From Pedobacter psychroterrae (GTDB lineage Bacteria > Bacteroidota > Bacteroidia > Sphingobacteriales > Sphingobacteriaceae): a DNA stretch of 64,000 bases. The DNA is taken from assembly GCF_004331695.1 (NCBI RefSeq), contig NZ_SJSL01000001.1:1-64000 (forward strand). The letters run 5' to 3'. Below, piece after piece: positions 51,930-61,127 of this stretch; within the stretch, counting starts at the first letter, position 1, and every line of letters begins with the position of its first letter. The position numbers were made by a program, and so were the translations under genes. Under the pieces are notes generated by a model that was not told the origin of the DNA, made no database searches, and saw only the letters and a program-made list of their open reading frames with translations.

Positions 51930-53678
51930 ATGAAGCGGGTAAAACACATAACAATGTTCCTGGTACTTTTTCTAAGTATCGGGGCGTTTGCTCAAAAAAA
52001 ACAGTTGACTTATTGTAATCCTATTAACTTAGATTATGGCTATACCCCTATCCCTAATTTCTCTGAACAAGGAAAACATCGGGCTACAGCAGATCCGGTT
52101 ATTGTAACTTACAAAGGTGACTACTACTTATTTTCTACTAACCAATGGGGTTATTGGTGGAGCAGTGATATGTATAACTGGAAATTCGTTTCTAAAAACT
52201 TCTTAAGACCCGAACATAAGGTGTATGATGACCTTTGCGCCCCCTCAGTTTGGATACAGGGTGATACCATGCTTGTATTTGGTTCTACTTATGCGAAGAA
52301 TTTCCCAATCTGGATGAGTACAGATCCTAAAAAAAATGAATGGAAAGAAGTTGTTCATGAGTTTGAAATTGGCGGATGGGACCCCGCACATTTTGTTGAC
52401 GAAGACGGCAAGTTATATATGTACAATGGTAGCAGCAACAGCTATCCATTGTATGGCATCGAACTTAACAGAAAGACATTTAACCCGATTGGCACCCGCA
52501 AGGAACTATTGCTGCTAAATCCAGAACGATACGGATGGCAACGATTTGGAGAACATCTGGACAACACCTTTTTAGATCCTTTTATGGAGGGAGCATGGGT
52601 GACGAAGCATAACAGCAAATACTACCTCCAATACGGCGCGCCAGGTACAGAATTTAGCGGCTATGCAGATGGTGTGGCAGTTGGTCCAACGCCATTAGGG
52701 CCATTTGAACATCAATCGTTACCTTTCTCCTGGAAGCCCGGTGGTTTTGCCCGTGGTGCAGGTCATGGTGCTACCTATCAGGACAAATGGAACAACTACT
52801 GGCATGTTTCTACCATAGCGATCTCCGTGAAAAACAACTTTGAACGTCGCTTGGGTATCTGGCCAACTGGCTTTGACAAAGATGACGTGATGTATATGGA
52901 TGCTGCCTTTGGCGATTACCCACAATACTTACCTACCGGAGAGAAGGATCATTTAAAAAGTGGGTTTACCGGATGGATGCTATTAAACTATAATAAACCT
53001 GTCACTGTTTCATCCACTCTTGGATCATTCTATGCCAATAACGCAGTTGATGAAAGCATTAAAACATATTGGAGTGCCAAAAGCGGAAATAAAGGTGAAT
53101 GGATTCAAACAGACTTAGGCACCATATCAACAATAAATGCTGTACAAATAAATTATGCTGATCAGGATGCTGAGTTTCTTGGCAAACGTCAGGATATTTA
53201 TCATCAATACAAACTTTGGTATTCAACTGACGGTGTGAAATGGAAAATATTAACAGATAAAAGCACCAACAAAACAGACGTACCACACGATTATATTGAA
53301 CTGGAGCAACCAGTAAGCGCCAGATACATCAAACTGGAAAATATACATATGCCTACTGGGAAATTTGCCATTAGCGGTATAAGGGTTTTCGGCAATGGTA
53401 ACCTGTCGGCTCCAAAAAGCGTCAAAGATTTTGTGGTGCTGAGAACTGAAAAAGATAAGCGAAGTGCTTGGTTGAAGTGGGCTCCTGTGGATGATGCTTA
53501 TGCTTATAATATCTACATAGGCACAGAGCCAGACAAGCTGTACAACTGCATTATGGTGTACGGAACGAACGAATATTGGTACAAAGGGATGGACAAAGAT
53601 AAAAGTTACTATTTTAGCATCGAAGCAATCAATGAGAGCGGTGTCGCTCTGAAAACAGAGGTTGTTAAAGCAAATTAG
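51930..53678 (+). CDS. GH43-like hydrolase with F5/8-type C and Fn3 domains
   Basis: A 582-residue exported enzyme. A signal peptide (1-21) is followed by a five-bladed propeller (about 25-345) with the GH43 triad pattern Asp55 (RATADPVIV), Asp151 (GWDPAHF) and Glu220 (FMEGAW). An F5/8-type C (discoidin) carbohydrate-binding domain follows (about 350-490: NNAVDESIKTYWSA, WIQTDLG, ARYIKLENIHMP). A short Fn3-like tail ends the protein. It starts 3 bp after the previous stop. GH43 enzymes usually act on arabinose, xylose or galactose links, so its role in a glucan locus is unclear. Confidence 0.82.
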   Translation: MKRVKHITMFLVLFLSIGAFAQKKQLTYCNPINLDYGYTPIPNFSEQGKHRATADPVIVTYKGDYYLFSTNQWGYWWSSDMYNWKFVSKNFLRPEHKVYDDLCAPSVWIQGDTMLVFGSTYAKNFPIWMSTDPKKNEWKEVVHEFEIGGWDPAHFVDEDGKLYMYNGSSNSYPLYGIELNRKTFNPIGTRKELLLLNPERYGWQRFGEHLDNTFLDPFMEGAWVTKHNSKYYLQYGAPGTEFSGYADGVAVGPTPLGPFEHQSLPFSWKPGGFARGAGHGATYQDKWNNYWHVSTIAISVKNNFERRLGIWPTGFDKDDVMYMDAAFGDYPQYLPTGEKDHLKSGFTGWMLLNYNKPVTVSSTLGSFYANNAVDESIKTYWSAKSGNKGEWIQTDLGTISTINAVQINYADQDAEFLGKRQDIYHQYKLWYSTDGVKWKILTDKSTNKTDVPHDYIELEQPVSARYIKLENIHMPTGKFAISGIRVFGNGNLSAPKSVKDFVVLRTEKDKRSAWLKWAPVDDAYAYNIYIGTEPDKLYNCIMVYGTNEYWYKGMDKDKSYYFSIEAINESGVALKTEVVKAN

Positions 53679-53689
53679 AAAAACACATT

Positions 53690-54355
53690 ATGAAACATTA
53701 CTTCTATTTCCGTCTACTTTTTGTATTACTAGTGGGTCTGTCTACCACTGCCTTAGCACAGAACAAACCTTTCTGGAACGATATCCAAAAATTCAAACGT
53801 CAGGACAGCATTTCCATGCCCCCTCAAAAAGGGATTGTATTCGTTGGCAGTTCCTCTTTCACCATGTGGAAAGACCTCGAAACAGTATACAAAGATTACC
53901 AGGCAATCAACCGCGGCTTTGGCGGTTCTACTTTGAAAGATGCAAACGAATATGTGAACGACATCGTACTCCACTACAAACCGAGACAAGTGGTGATCTA
54001 TAGCGGAGAAAACGACATTGCCAGTGGTGCAACTGCAGAAGAAACCTTCAGCCGCTTTACTACATTCTTTAACCACATCAGAAAAGGACTGCCAAAAACA
54101 GAAATCACCTATGTATCCATGAAACAAAGCCCTTCCCGTGCGAAGTTTTCGCCGGAGGTAGTAAAGGCAAACGGCATGATCAAAGCATACACCGAAAAGC
54201 AGAAAAGAGCTGGCTTTATCGACGTGAATGCTAAAATGCTGGACAGCAACGGCGCACCGCGACCAGAGCTGTTTCTGAACGACATGCTACACATGAAGCA
54301 AGCGGGCTACGACATCTGGATCAAAGAAATCACCCCCCATTTAAAAAAGAAATAA
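53690..54355 (+). CDS. SGNH/GDSL-family hydrolase, probable carbohydrate esterase
   Basis: A 221-residue exported esterase with a signal peptide ending in ALAQ (24). The SGNH blocks are present: Ser in VFVGSSSFTMW (51-60), Gly in NRGFGGSTLKD, Asn in YSGENDIA, and the Asp/His pair in LNDMLHMKQAGYDIW. SGNH hydrolases in PULs remove acetyl or other acyl groups from sugars. It lies 11 bp after the GH43-like gene and 9 bp before the GH3 gene, in the same operon. This points to an acylated substrate. Confidence 0.88.
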   Translation: MKHYFYFRLLFVLLVGLSTTALAQNKPFWNDIQKFKRQDSISMPPQKGIVFVGSSSFTMWKDLETVYKDYQAINRGFGGSTLKDANEYVNDIVLHYKPRQVVIYSGENDIASGATAEETFSRFTTFFNHIRKGLPKTEITYVSMKQSPSRAKFSPEVVKANGMIKAYTEKQKRAGFIDVNAKMLDSNGAPRPELFLNDMLHMKQAGYDIWIKEITPHLKKK

Positions 54356-54364
54356 ACTCATAAT

Positions 54365-56665
54365 ATGAAACTGACCCACCTATTTTTCCTGACTTTGATA
54401 TTTAGTACCGGCGCTTTGTTCGGCCAGCAAAAAAAGGCAGTGTCTGCTGCCGATCAAAAAATGAATGCTTTTATTACAAAGCTCATGCTGAGAATGACGG
54501 TAGATGAAAAAATAGGGCAGTTAAACCTGCTCACAGGTGGTGAGGCCACTACTGGATCTGTGGTGAGCAATGATGTAGAAAGCAAGATTAAAAAAGGCCA
54601 GGTGGGCGGTATGTTTAGCTTTACCACACCCCAAAAGATCCGCAAGGCCCAGGAGATAGCAGTCAATCAAAGCAGGCTGAAAATACCGATCATCTTTGGG
54701 CAGGATGTAATCCATGGATATAAGACCACCTTCCCCATTCCCCTCGCACTGTCAAGTACCTGGGATTTGTCGCTGATAGAAAAAACAGCAAGGATAGCGG
54801 CTGTAGAGGCTACGGCCGACGGGCTAAACTGGACCTTCTCCCCTATGGTCGATATTTCAAGGGATCCCCGCTGGGGAAGAATCTCTGAAGGATCGGGTGA
54901 AGATACCTACCTCGGATCGCAGATAGCCAAAGCAATGGTAAAAGGGTACCAGGGTGATGACCTGAGTAAATACAATACCATGATGGCCTGCGTAAAACAT
55001 TTTGCGCTGTATGGAGCAGCAGAAGCCGGAAGAGATTACAATACGACCGACATGAGCCTGCACCGCATGTACAATGAATACCTGCCTCCGTACAAGGCCG
55101 CGATAGATGCTGGCGCCGGAAGTGTAATGACTTCTTTTAACGACATCAATGGTGTACCCGCTACGGCCAACAAATGGCTGATGACCGATGTATTGCGCAA
55201 GCAATGGGGATTCAAAGGATTTGTCGTGACCGATTACACAGCAGTAAATGAACTGATAGACCACGGCTTAGGTGATTTGCAGACAGTATCTGCTTTATCT
55301 CTAAATGCTGGTGTGGAAATGGACATGGTAGGTGAAGGATTCCTCACCACGCTAAAAAAATCTTTGCAGGAAGGTAAGGTAAAACAAGCTCAGATAGATC
55401 AGGCATGCCGTCTGGTGTTGGAAGCTAAATATAAACTGGGCTTATTTGAAGATCCTTTTCGCTACTGCGATGAAGAGCGTGCTAAAACAGAGATCCTCAA
55501 ACCAAGTCACCTGCAATTCGCACGTGAGGCCGCTACCCAGTCTTTTGTACTGCTTAAAAATGAGAATCAGACACTGCCGCTTAAAAAAAGTGGAAGCGTA
55601 GCCCTCATAGGCCCTTTGGCAAATACAGGAGCGAATATGCCAGGCACCTGGAGTGTAAACAGCGACCTGGCAAATACGGCATCACTGCTTGACGGCATGA
55701 AAGCCACACTGGGCTCAGATGTAAAAATACTGCATAGCCTGGGCGCGAACCTGCTTGCCGATGCGGAATACCAGACCAGGGCGACCATGTTTGGTCGTGA
55801 CATCCCAAGGGACAACAGGCCGGAAGCCGAAATCATTAAGGAAGCTATAGACCTGGCTAAAAAAGCTGATGTCATCGTAGCCGCACTGGGCGAAGCTTCT
55901 GAAATGACTGGCGAGGCCTCCAGCCGCACAGATCTGAATATTCCTGACACACAAAAACGGTTGCTTAAAGAATTACTTAAAACAGGTAAACCTGTGGTAT
56001 TGGTGCTGTTTACAGGACGTCCGCTCACCTTAACCTGGGAACAGGAAAATGTACCCGCTATTCTGAATGTATGGTTTGGCGGAACAGAAGCTGCTAAAGC
56101 AATAACCGACGTCCTGTTTGGGGATGTAAATCCCTCAGGTAAACTGACCGCTACTTTCCCGCAAAATGTAGGGCAGATCCCTTTGTACTACAGTCATAAA
56201 AATACAGGCCGCCCGCTACCGGAAGGCAAATGGTTTTCTAAATTCCGGTCCAATTATCTGGATGTAACAAACGAACCGCTTTATCCCTTTGGATACGGAC
56301 TGAGCTATACCACTTTTGAATACAGCGACATTAAGCTCAGCAAAAGCAGTTTTAAAGCTGGCGAATCAATTACAGCGAGCGTAACTGTTAAAAACACCGG
56401 AATGCGTGAAGGCAAAGAAGTCGTACAGTTGTACACTCAAGACCTTGTTGGCAGTATCACCCGCCCGCTTAAAGAGCTAAAAGGCTTTCAAAAGATCAGC
56501 CTCAATCCCGGTGAAAGCAAAATTGTCACCTTCAAAATCACTGAAGAAGACTTGAAATTCTACAATGCAACGCTGAAATACCTGGCCGAACCCGGAGAAT
56601 TTAAAGTTTTTATCGGTGGGAATTCAAGGGATACCAAGGAAGCAGGATTTTCATTGGCACGGTAA
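54365..56665 (+). CDS. GH3 beta-glucosidase
   Basis: A 766-residue periplasmic glycoside hydrolase of family 3 with a signal peptide ending near LFGQ (21). The N-terminal TIM-barrel has IIFGQDVIHGYKTTFP, MVDISRDPRWGRISEGSGED, KHF (211-213) and the nucleophile Asp290 in FKGFVVTDYTAVNEL. The alpha/beta sandwich and C-terminal Fn3-like domain complete the BglX architecture. In this locus it most likely splits short beta-gluco-oligosaccharides, such as sophorose, to glucose. GH3 alone does not fix the linkage. Confidence 0.94.
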   Translation: MKLTHLFFLTLIFSTGALFGQQKKAVSAADQKMNAFITKLMLRMTVDEKIGQLNLLTGGEATTGSVVSNDVESKIKKGQVGGMFSFTTPQKIRKAQEIAVNQSRLKIPIIFGQDVIHGYKTTFPIPLALSSTWDLSLIEKTARIAAVEATADGLNWTFSPMVDISRDPRWGRISEGSGEDTYLGSQIAKAMVKGYQGDDLSKYNTMMACVKHFALYGAAEAGRDYNTTDMSLHRMYNEYLPPYKAAIDAGAGSVMTSFNDINGVPATANKWLMTDVLRKQWGFKGFVVTDYTAVNELIDHGLGDLQTVSALSLNAGVEMDMVGEGFLTTLKKSLQEGKVKQAQIDQACRLVLEAKYKLGLFEDPFRYCDEERAKTEILKPSHLQFAREAATQSFVLLKNENQTLPLKKSGSVALIGPLANTGANMPGTWSVNSDLANTASLLDGMKATLGSDVKILHSLGANLLADAEYQTRATMFGRDIPRDNRPEAEIIKEAIDLAKKADVIVAALGEASEMTGEASSRTDLNIPDTQKRLLKELLKTGKPVVLVLFTGRPLTLTWEQENVPAILNVWFGGTEAAKAITDVLFGDVNPSGKLTATFPQNVGQIPLYYSHKNTGRPLPEGKWFSKFRSNYLDVTNEPLYPFGYGLSYTTFEYSDIKLSKSSFKAGESITASVTVKNTGMREGKEVVQLYTQDLVGSITRPLKELKGFQKISLNPGESKIVTFKITEEDLKFYNATLKYLAEPGEFKVFIGGNSRDTKEAGFSLAR

Positions 56666-56697
56666 ATTATACAGATAGAATTTACTATTTTAGTAAA

Positions 56698-57483
56698 ATG
56701 AACCAAGCTAAATTATCCGCCACTATTGCATTGGTTCTGTGCTTTGCTGTTGCCAAAGCGCAGGACTTAAAAAAGTATGACAAAGGCAGTTATATCAAAG
56801 GAAAGGACAGCATCTACTACAGAATCCTGTTTCCTGAGAATTTCGACCCCTTAAAATCATACCCCATGATTGTGTTCCTGCATGGTTCAGGTGAAAGAGG
56901 GAACGACAATGAGAAGCAGCTGACGCATGGCGGCAAGCTATTCCTGAAAGACAAGTTCCGCAAGCAGTTTCCCGCAATTGTAGTATTCCCTCAATGCAGT
57001 AGCGACAGCTTCTGGGCCAATGTAAAGTTTGAGTCTGGCACTTCCGGCAAAAGGGTATTTAACTTCGCTACAGGAGGAAAACCAACCAAGTCTATGCATG
57101 CCCTGCTGGGGATGCTGGAAAACCTTAGGGATAAACCATACGTAGACAAAAGCAAAGTATACATTGGCGGCCTTTCCATGGGCGGTATGGGAACTTACGA
57201 ACTGCTGCGCCGCAAGCGCAAAATGTTTGCTGCTGCCTTTGCCATATGTGGCGGAGACAACGTGGCCAATGTGAGGAAATATAAAAAGACCCCTTTATGG
57301 ATCTTTCATGGAGAGAAAGATGATGTAGTACCCGTTGGCCTGTCGACAGAGATCGCCGACCAGCTAAGGGTATTGAGGGTACAACCTAAGATCACGTTAT
57401 ATCCGAATGACAACCACAATAGCTGGGACTCTGCCTTTGCAGAACCTGAACTGCTACCCTGGTTATTTTCCCAACAACGTTAA
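56698..57483 (+). CDS. Exported alpha/beta-hydrolase esterase
   Basis: A 261-residue exported esterase of the dienelactone-hydrolase/prolyl-oligopeptidase type. It has a signal peptide (about 1-22, ending AKAQ). The oxyanion region is IVFLHGSGERGNDN; the nucleophile is Ser160 in GGLSMGGMG. The acid is at Asp208/209 (GEKDDVVP) and the base is His240 (NDNHNSWD). It is the last plus-strand gene of the PUL, 32 bp after the GH3 gene. With the SGNH hydrolase it suggests removal of ester substituents from the glycan. Confidence 0.86.
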   Translation: MNQAKLSATIALVLCFAVAKAQDLKKYDKGSYIKGKDSIYYRILFPENFDPLKSYPMIVFLHGSGERGNDNEKQLTHGGKLFLKDKFRKQFPAIVVFPQCSSDSFWANVKFESGTSGKRVFNFATGGKPTKSMHALLGMLENLRDKPYVDKSKVYIGGLSMGGMGTYELLRRKRKMFAAAFAICGGDNVANVRKYKKTPLWIFHGEKDDVVPVGLSTEIADQLRVLRVQPKITLYPNDNHNSWDSAFAEPELLPWLFSQQR

Positions 57484-57485
57484 CA

Positions 57486-58703
57486 TCAGTAGTTCGCAAG
57501 ATCCAAATCGGTCAGGCTGGAGAATAGAAATACTGCATCAATCGCATATTCATCTTTGCCAAGGATGAGGTTTCCAACTTGCCCTTTATATGGCCATATC
57601 ATGATTGGCTTATAGCCTTTTAGCAACTGTGCATCATTTGTACGGTCAATGAACTCGCCCTTCTGGTATAAGGACTTCGCATGTGCTGTACCATTCACCT
57701 TTTCTAAATCACCTTTTCTGTTAGGGATATCAATCATGATTACCTTGCCACTGTCTGCGAAGTCAATAGCAAAGCTTTGGTAACTTGATTTAAGATCGTC
57801 ATTGAGGTATTTGCCTACCGCGGAAACTGGAAGACCATTTAGCTCGACGCTTGTTTCCAGTTCCCCTTTCATTACCTGATAGGTCATCGCATAAAAGATT
57901 GTTTGCTTTCCCAAATTCTTTAAAACCTGACTCGCAGTATAGCGTGCCTTCTCATTCAGCTGATTTTGTGAAAATTGCTGATCGGGGGAGGTATACTTAA
58001 GCACGTATTTATTGTGCTGCAGATCTTCCTCACATCGCATAATTTGCTCTTGAACGGATGTAGAATGCTTCTTTTTTCCAATGGCTTGCAGCCAAATCTT
58101 AATGTCTGAATAGGCCAAAGAATCGGAGGTATCGTCATTACTCCATTTTTCGCTCAGTTGCTGACCATACACTTTATCTATTTCAAAGACATAAGCAGCT
58201 AAAAAATATGCAGGTGGAATCCTGCTCAAAGGAGCTACTCCGTAAATATTGACCTGATCTTTTGGATTGGTTAAATTGTATTGTTTTAACCATTGCAGGA
58301 ATGCCCGAAAGTCGCGGTTCCTAAACTGGTAATCGGATGAAAAAATACTTTTAACCAGGGAGTCTAACACTAAAGTGTCGGCAGGGATAGCATTTGTTAA
58401 GTAAGTATTCAACGGTCGCACTTGCCAGTCATCCACATGCAACACGATGTTTCTGAATTTTTGCTTACTAATCAAATAGGCAGAAAATGAAGTTGTTAGT
58501 TTTTTTGATTCTTTAACAAATACAGCGGCATCACCCAGACCTAAAACTTTTATACCAGCAAAACTTCTGGAACCCAACAGCTGATCGAAAACATGAATAG
58601 CATCGGCTATGTCTTTCGAAACGATTTCCTGTATTTTTTGGCCCTCGGCCCTAACCGTCAGTAGCAACAGTCCAATAAAAGCAAGGAGGAGTTTCATCTG
58701 CAT
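57486..58703 (-). CDS. Degenerate erythromycin-esterase-like paralogue
   Basis: An exported protein of about 405 residues with a signal peptide (MKLLLAFIGLLLLTVRAEGQ). It aligns by pattern with its neighbour, an erythromycin-esterase-like protein. The catalytic segment LALGEVSHGGYE is replaced by VLGLGDAAVFVKES (Asp58, Val61 for Glu, His), and the SAHNGH motif by FYAMTYQVM. It therefore probably has no hydrolase activity. It starts at an ATG overlapping the upstream stop by one base (TGATG), so the pair is co-translated. Its role may be binding or regulation of the active partner. Confidence 0.7.
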   Translation of the reverse strand: MQMKLLLAFIGLLLLTVRAEGQKIQEIVSKDIADAIHVFDQLLGSRSFAGIKVLGLGDAAVFVKESKKLTTSFSAYLISKQKFRNIVLHVDDWQVRPLNTYLTNAIPADTLVLDSLVKSIFSSDYQFRNRDFRAFLQWLKQYNLTNPKDQVNIYGVAPLSRIPPAYFLAAYVFEIDKVYGQQLSEKWSNDDTSDSLAYSDIKIWLQAIGKKKHSTSVQEQIMRCEEDLQHNKYVLKYTSPDQQFSQNQLNEKARYTASQVLKNLGKQTIFYAMTYQVMKGELETSVELNGLPVSAVGKYLNDDLKSSYQSFAIDFADSGKVIMIDIPNRKGDLEKVNGTAHAKSLYQKGEFIDRTNDAQLLKGYKPIMIWPYKGQVGNLILGKDEYAIDAVFLFSSLTDLDLANY

Positions 58704-59962
58704 CAAGGTGATTTGAGTTTTCCGCTAGGATAAATATGACTAAATATAACTAAGGCATCTACGTTTTTCTGATATTCGGGCATATAAAGATGATGTCCAT
58801 TGGCATCAATGGCATTGATGTCCTGGCCAATTTTCCTATCTATTATATCCTGATAAAACAAGATCGCCTCTGAAATACCATACTTTTCATTCAATCTGTT
58901 GGCTGCCGCAGAGAGTGTTTGCGGAAAGGTCTTCCTGATATATCTCTGTGTATGCTTTGTCGTGGAGTCTTGGTTGTTGATATCAACCAGCGCCTGTTTC
59001 GAATAATCAGTGGCTATTACATAATATTGATCTTTGAAATACTGGTTCAGGTAGTTGCCCATGTATTTAACCTGCCCTTTAATTACATGTCCATTATGTG
59101 CCGAAACAATAGCTTTACCCCCTTTGCTAAGGTATTTTACATTTTCCGCCAATACGCTGTCGCGAAACAAATTTGCCGCATCAGTCTTTTCAACAAGGGT
59201 TTTCGAATCTCTCATCAAGTACCCTATGCCGTCTACTGCATTGCGGATGTAATATTTCAGCCACCAAAAATCTTCTTCATTGAGTTCCGCTTTGAGTCCT
59301 TTCTCATTCGTAACAAACCAGTCTTTAAGTACTTGAATTTTATCAACATCCGAGATATCTGAACTTAATTGATATATCCATTTTTGACTTTCCTTATGGT
59401 CAAATGGAATGAGGTATTTATATACGATCCGGTTGATCAAGCTTTGATCTTTACCTATTTCAAATCCCATGATCTCCACCCTGTCTTTCGGGTTTCGGTC
59501 ATTATATTGCTTAATCCAATTCAGCAGATCCGGGAAAACCTCGGAAACCGCATCCACGGATTGAGAATTTTTAACCCAGGCAGGAATATAAGCTGCATCG
59601 CTGGCTTTCGGGTCATTTAAGTAGTTTCTCATTGCCCTTAGCATTCCGACATCCGCCCATTCAAAAAGGACCTTTCGATAACCCTTCTTTTCGATCAGAT
59701 ATTTGATCATGTTGGCATTAAAAGCAATTGGCTCATAACCACCATGGCTTACTTCACCCAAGGCAAGGACCTGGACATTATCCGGGATTTTATCATCAAA
59801 AACCGAATTCAGGTACGCACTTGAATAGTTTGTAGTTAAGTCACTTAATTGAAATTTAGCCAGCTGTGTAGGCGGAATGGCCTGACCAAAGGAGAGGGCA
59901 TTGAATATCGTTACGCTCAAGACGCTCAGAATTACAAATCTTGTGGAGGCACCTATTTTCAT
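58703..59962 (-). CDS. Erythromycin-esterase-family hydrolase
   Basis: An exported protein of 419 residues from the preferred start. Signal sequence MKIGASTRFVILSVLSVTIF leads to FGQ. The family motif LALGEVSHGGYEPIAFNANM carries Glu70 and His73; KVLFEWADVG (Glu101) and AIVSAHNGHVIKG carry the other metal/water-activating residues. The fold is that of EreA/EreC, but most family members have unknown substrates, so resistance to erythromycin is not implied. The frame is open to 60067, but the ATG at 59962 begins the signal peptide. Overlap with the downstream degenerate copy indicates an operon. Confidence 0.78.
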   Translation of the reverse strand: MKIGASTRFVILSVLSVTIFNALSFGQAIPPTQLAKFQLSDLTTNYSSAYLNSVFDDKIPDNVQVLALGEVSHGGYEPIAFNANMIKYLIEKKGYRKVLFEWADVGMLRAMRNYLNDPKASDAAYIPAWVKNSQSVDAVSEVFPDLLNWIKQYNDRNPKDRVEIMGFEIGKDQSLINRIVYKYLIPFDHKESQKWIYQLSSDISDVDKIQVLKDWFVTNEKGLKAELNEEDFWWLKYYIRNAVDGIGYLMRDSKTLVEKTDAANLFRDSVLAENVKYLSKGGKAIVSAHNGHVIKGQVKYMGNYLNQYFKDQYYVIATDYSKQALVDINNQDSTTKHTQRYIRKTFPQTLSAAANRLNEKYGISEAILFYQDIIDRKIGQDINAIDANGHHLYMPEYQKNVDALVIFSHIYPSGKLKSP

Positions 59963-60313
59963 GAAAGCTGTTACTAATATACTGTTTGGATTATTAATCC
60001 AAAGATATTTAAACGCTTTTTTTCGCTTGGTGCTCAACAAGTCCGAATTCATAGCTGGTTCTTTCATACTTCGTGATGAAATAAGGTAAATTACCTATTG
60101 AGATCATAACGAGATATGGGTTGGACAACCCCGGGATAGGTGTCGCAAGCTTTGTATCAGTGTACCTACTGAATCCAGGTTCAGTCCAAGTTGAGTCCAA
60201 GTCTAGTCCAACTATCTTCAATAAAAGTTGGACTAGTTATGGATTAATTATATATTTATGTTTCAGTGACTACGAACACTGATAAAACAGTGATAAGAAC
60301 TAAATAGAATATT
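59963..60313. other. Intergenic control region between divergent units
   Basis: This 351-bp gap separates the minus-strand esterase pair from the plus-strand unknown gene. It contains the upstream open part of the esterase frame (59963-60067), not considered coding. The 11-bp phased repeats and palindrome lie at 60172-60236. No other gene or RNA is visible. Confidence 0.6.
60172..60236. promoter_or_regulatory. Phased 11-bp AGTCCAA repeats ending in a palindrome
   Basis: AGTCCAA occurs at 60183, 60194 and 60205, with a diverged copy AATCCAG at 60172, all exactly 11 bp apart. The last copy is also the left arm of an 11-bp perfect inverted repeat, CTAGTCCAACT (60203-60213) with AGTTGGACTAG (60226-60236). 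The array is in the gap between the divergent esterase operon and the MARIIGK gene, 78 bp before the latter. It looks like an operator. Confidence 0.7.
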
Positions 60314-61105
60314 ATGGCTAGAATAATTGGAAAATTTATGAAAGGCGTGTTAGGGGATTCAGTATTGAAGACCTATGGAAACATGCAGATAGTACAGGCA
60401 AGGCCCGTAAAAGGCAAGAGCAAACGTACAGAAGGAATGGTGAAGTCTTCCTCTTTGTTTGGAGTCGCGAGCAATATCGCCCATGAATTCAGAACGGGGG
60501 TATCAAAGTTGGTAACGCCATTTTATGATGGAACCATGATATTCAGGCTCAATACAGAAGTAGCTCATTCTCTAAGATACGCAAACAATCCGGAAACTGG
60601 ATCATTTAATTTGGTCGCAGACAGTTTCAGCAAGCTTGAAGGATTTGATTTTAATGCAAAATCCCCCCTGGTGAATACGCTGGTATCGTTGCCTCAGGTG
60701 GAAATAGGCGAACACACCCTCACTGTTTCTCTCCCTGCATTGGAAATCCCTAAAAATCTTAAGTTTCCTAAAGATACCAAATTTTGCAGAATGCTGATCG
60801 GCCGTTCACTAACAGATCTGACCAATAAAAAAAGAAAAATCGACTTCGCTACTTTTGATGTCCTGAATAAGAAAGGAACAACAGTTCCTCAAAGCTGGGA
60901 ATTTGAAACTGAACCCGGGTGTGTTTGTATTGTTATGATATCCCTTCAATTTATCCAATCTTCACTAGCGGGCGAGACTGTCATCAACAGTAAAACTTTT
61001 AATCCGGCGGCAATATTAAAAGCTGTAGTATCAGAAGGCCAGGCAAATAAAGCAAATACAAAAACTTGGTCAACAACGCTGACCAAGCCAATTAAATTGG
61101 GATAG
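60314..61105 (+). CDS. Uncharacterised protein, possibly DUF6266-like
   Basis: A 263-residue protein without signal peptide or membrane segment. Its start, MARIIGKFMKGVLGDSVLKT then QIVQARPVKGKSKRTEG, resembles the N-terminal pattern of DUF6266 proteins, which are numerous in Pedobacter and of unknown function. The body is predicted as mixed beta and contains IGEHTLTVSLPALEIPKNLKFPKDT. It is a single gene preceded by four phased AGTCCAA repeats. The family call is by pattern only. Confidence 0.6.
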   Translation: MARIIGKFMKGVLGDSVLKTYGNMQIVQARPVKGKSKRTEGMVKSSSLFGVASNIAHEFRTGVSKLVTPFYDGTMIFRLNTEVAHSLRYANNPETGSFNLVADSFSKLEGFDFNAKSPLVNTLVSLPQVEIGEHTLTVSLPALEIPKNLKFPKDTKFCRMLIGRSLTDLTNKKRKIDFATFDVLNKKGTTVPQSWEFETEPGCVCIVMISLQFIQSSLAGETVINSKTFNPAAILKAVVSEGQANKANTKTWSTTLTKPIKLG

Positions 61106-61127
61106 ACTTATCTGTAAACCGTTACGT

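Noticed and set aside
58703..59962. Macrolide resistance gene
   Set aside because: The fold is of the erythromycin-esterase family, but most family members are not resistance factors and there is no mobile-element context.
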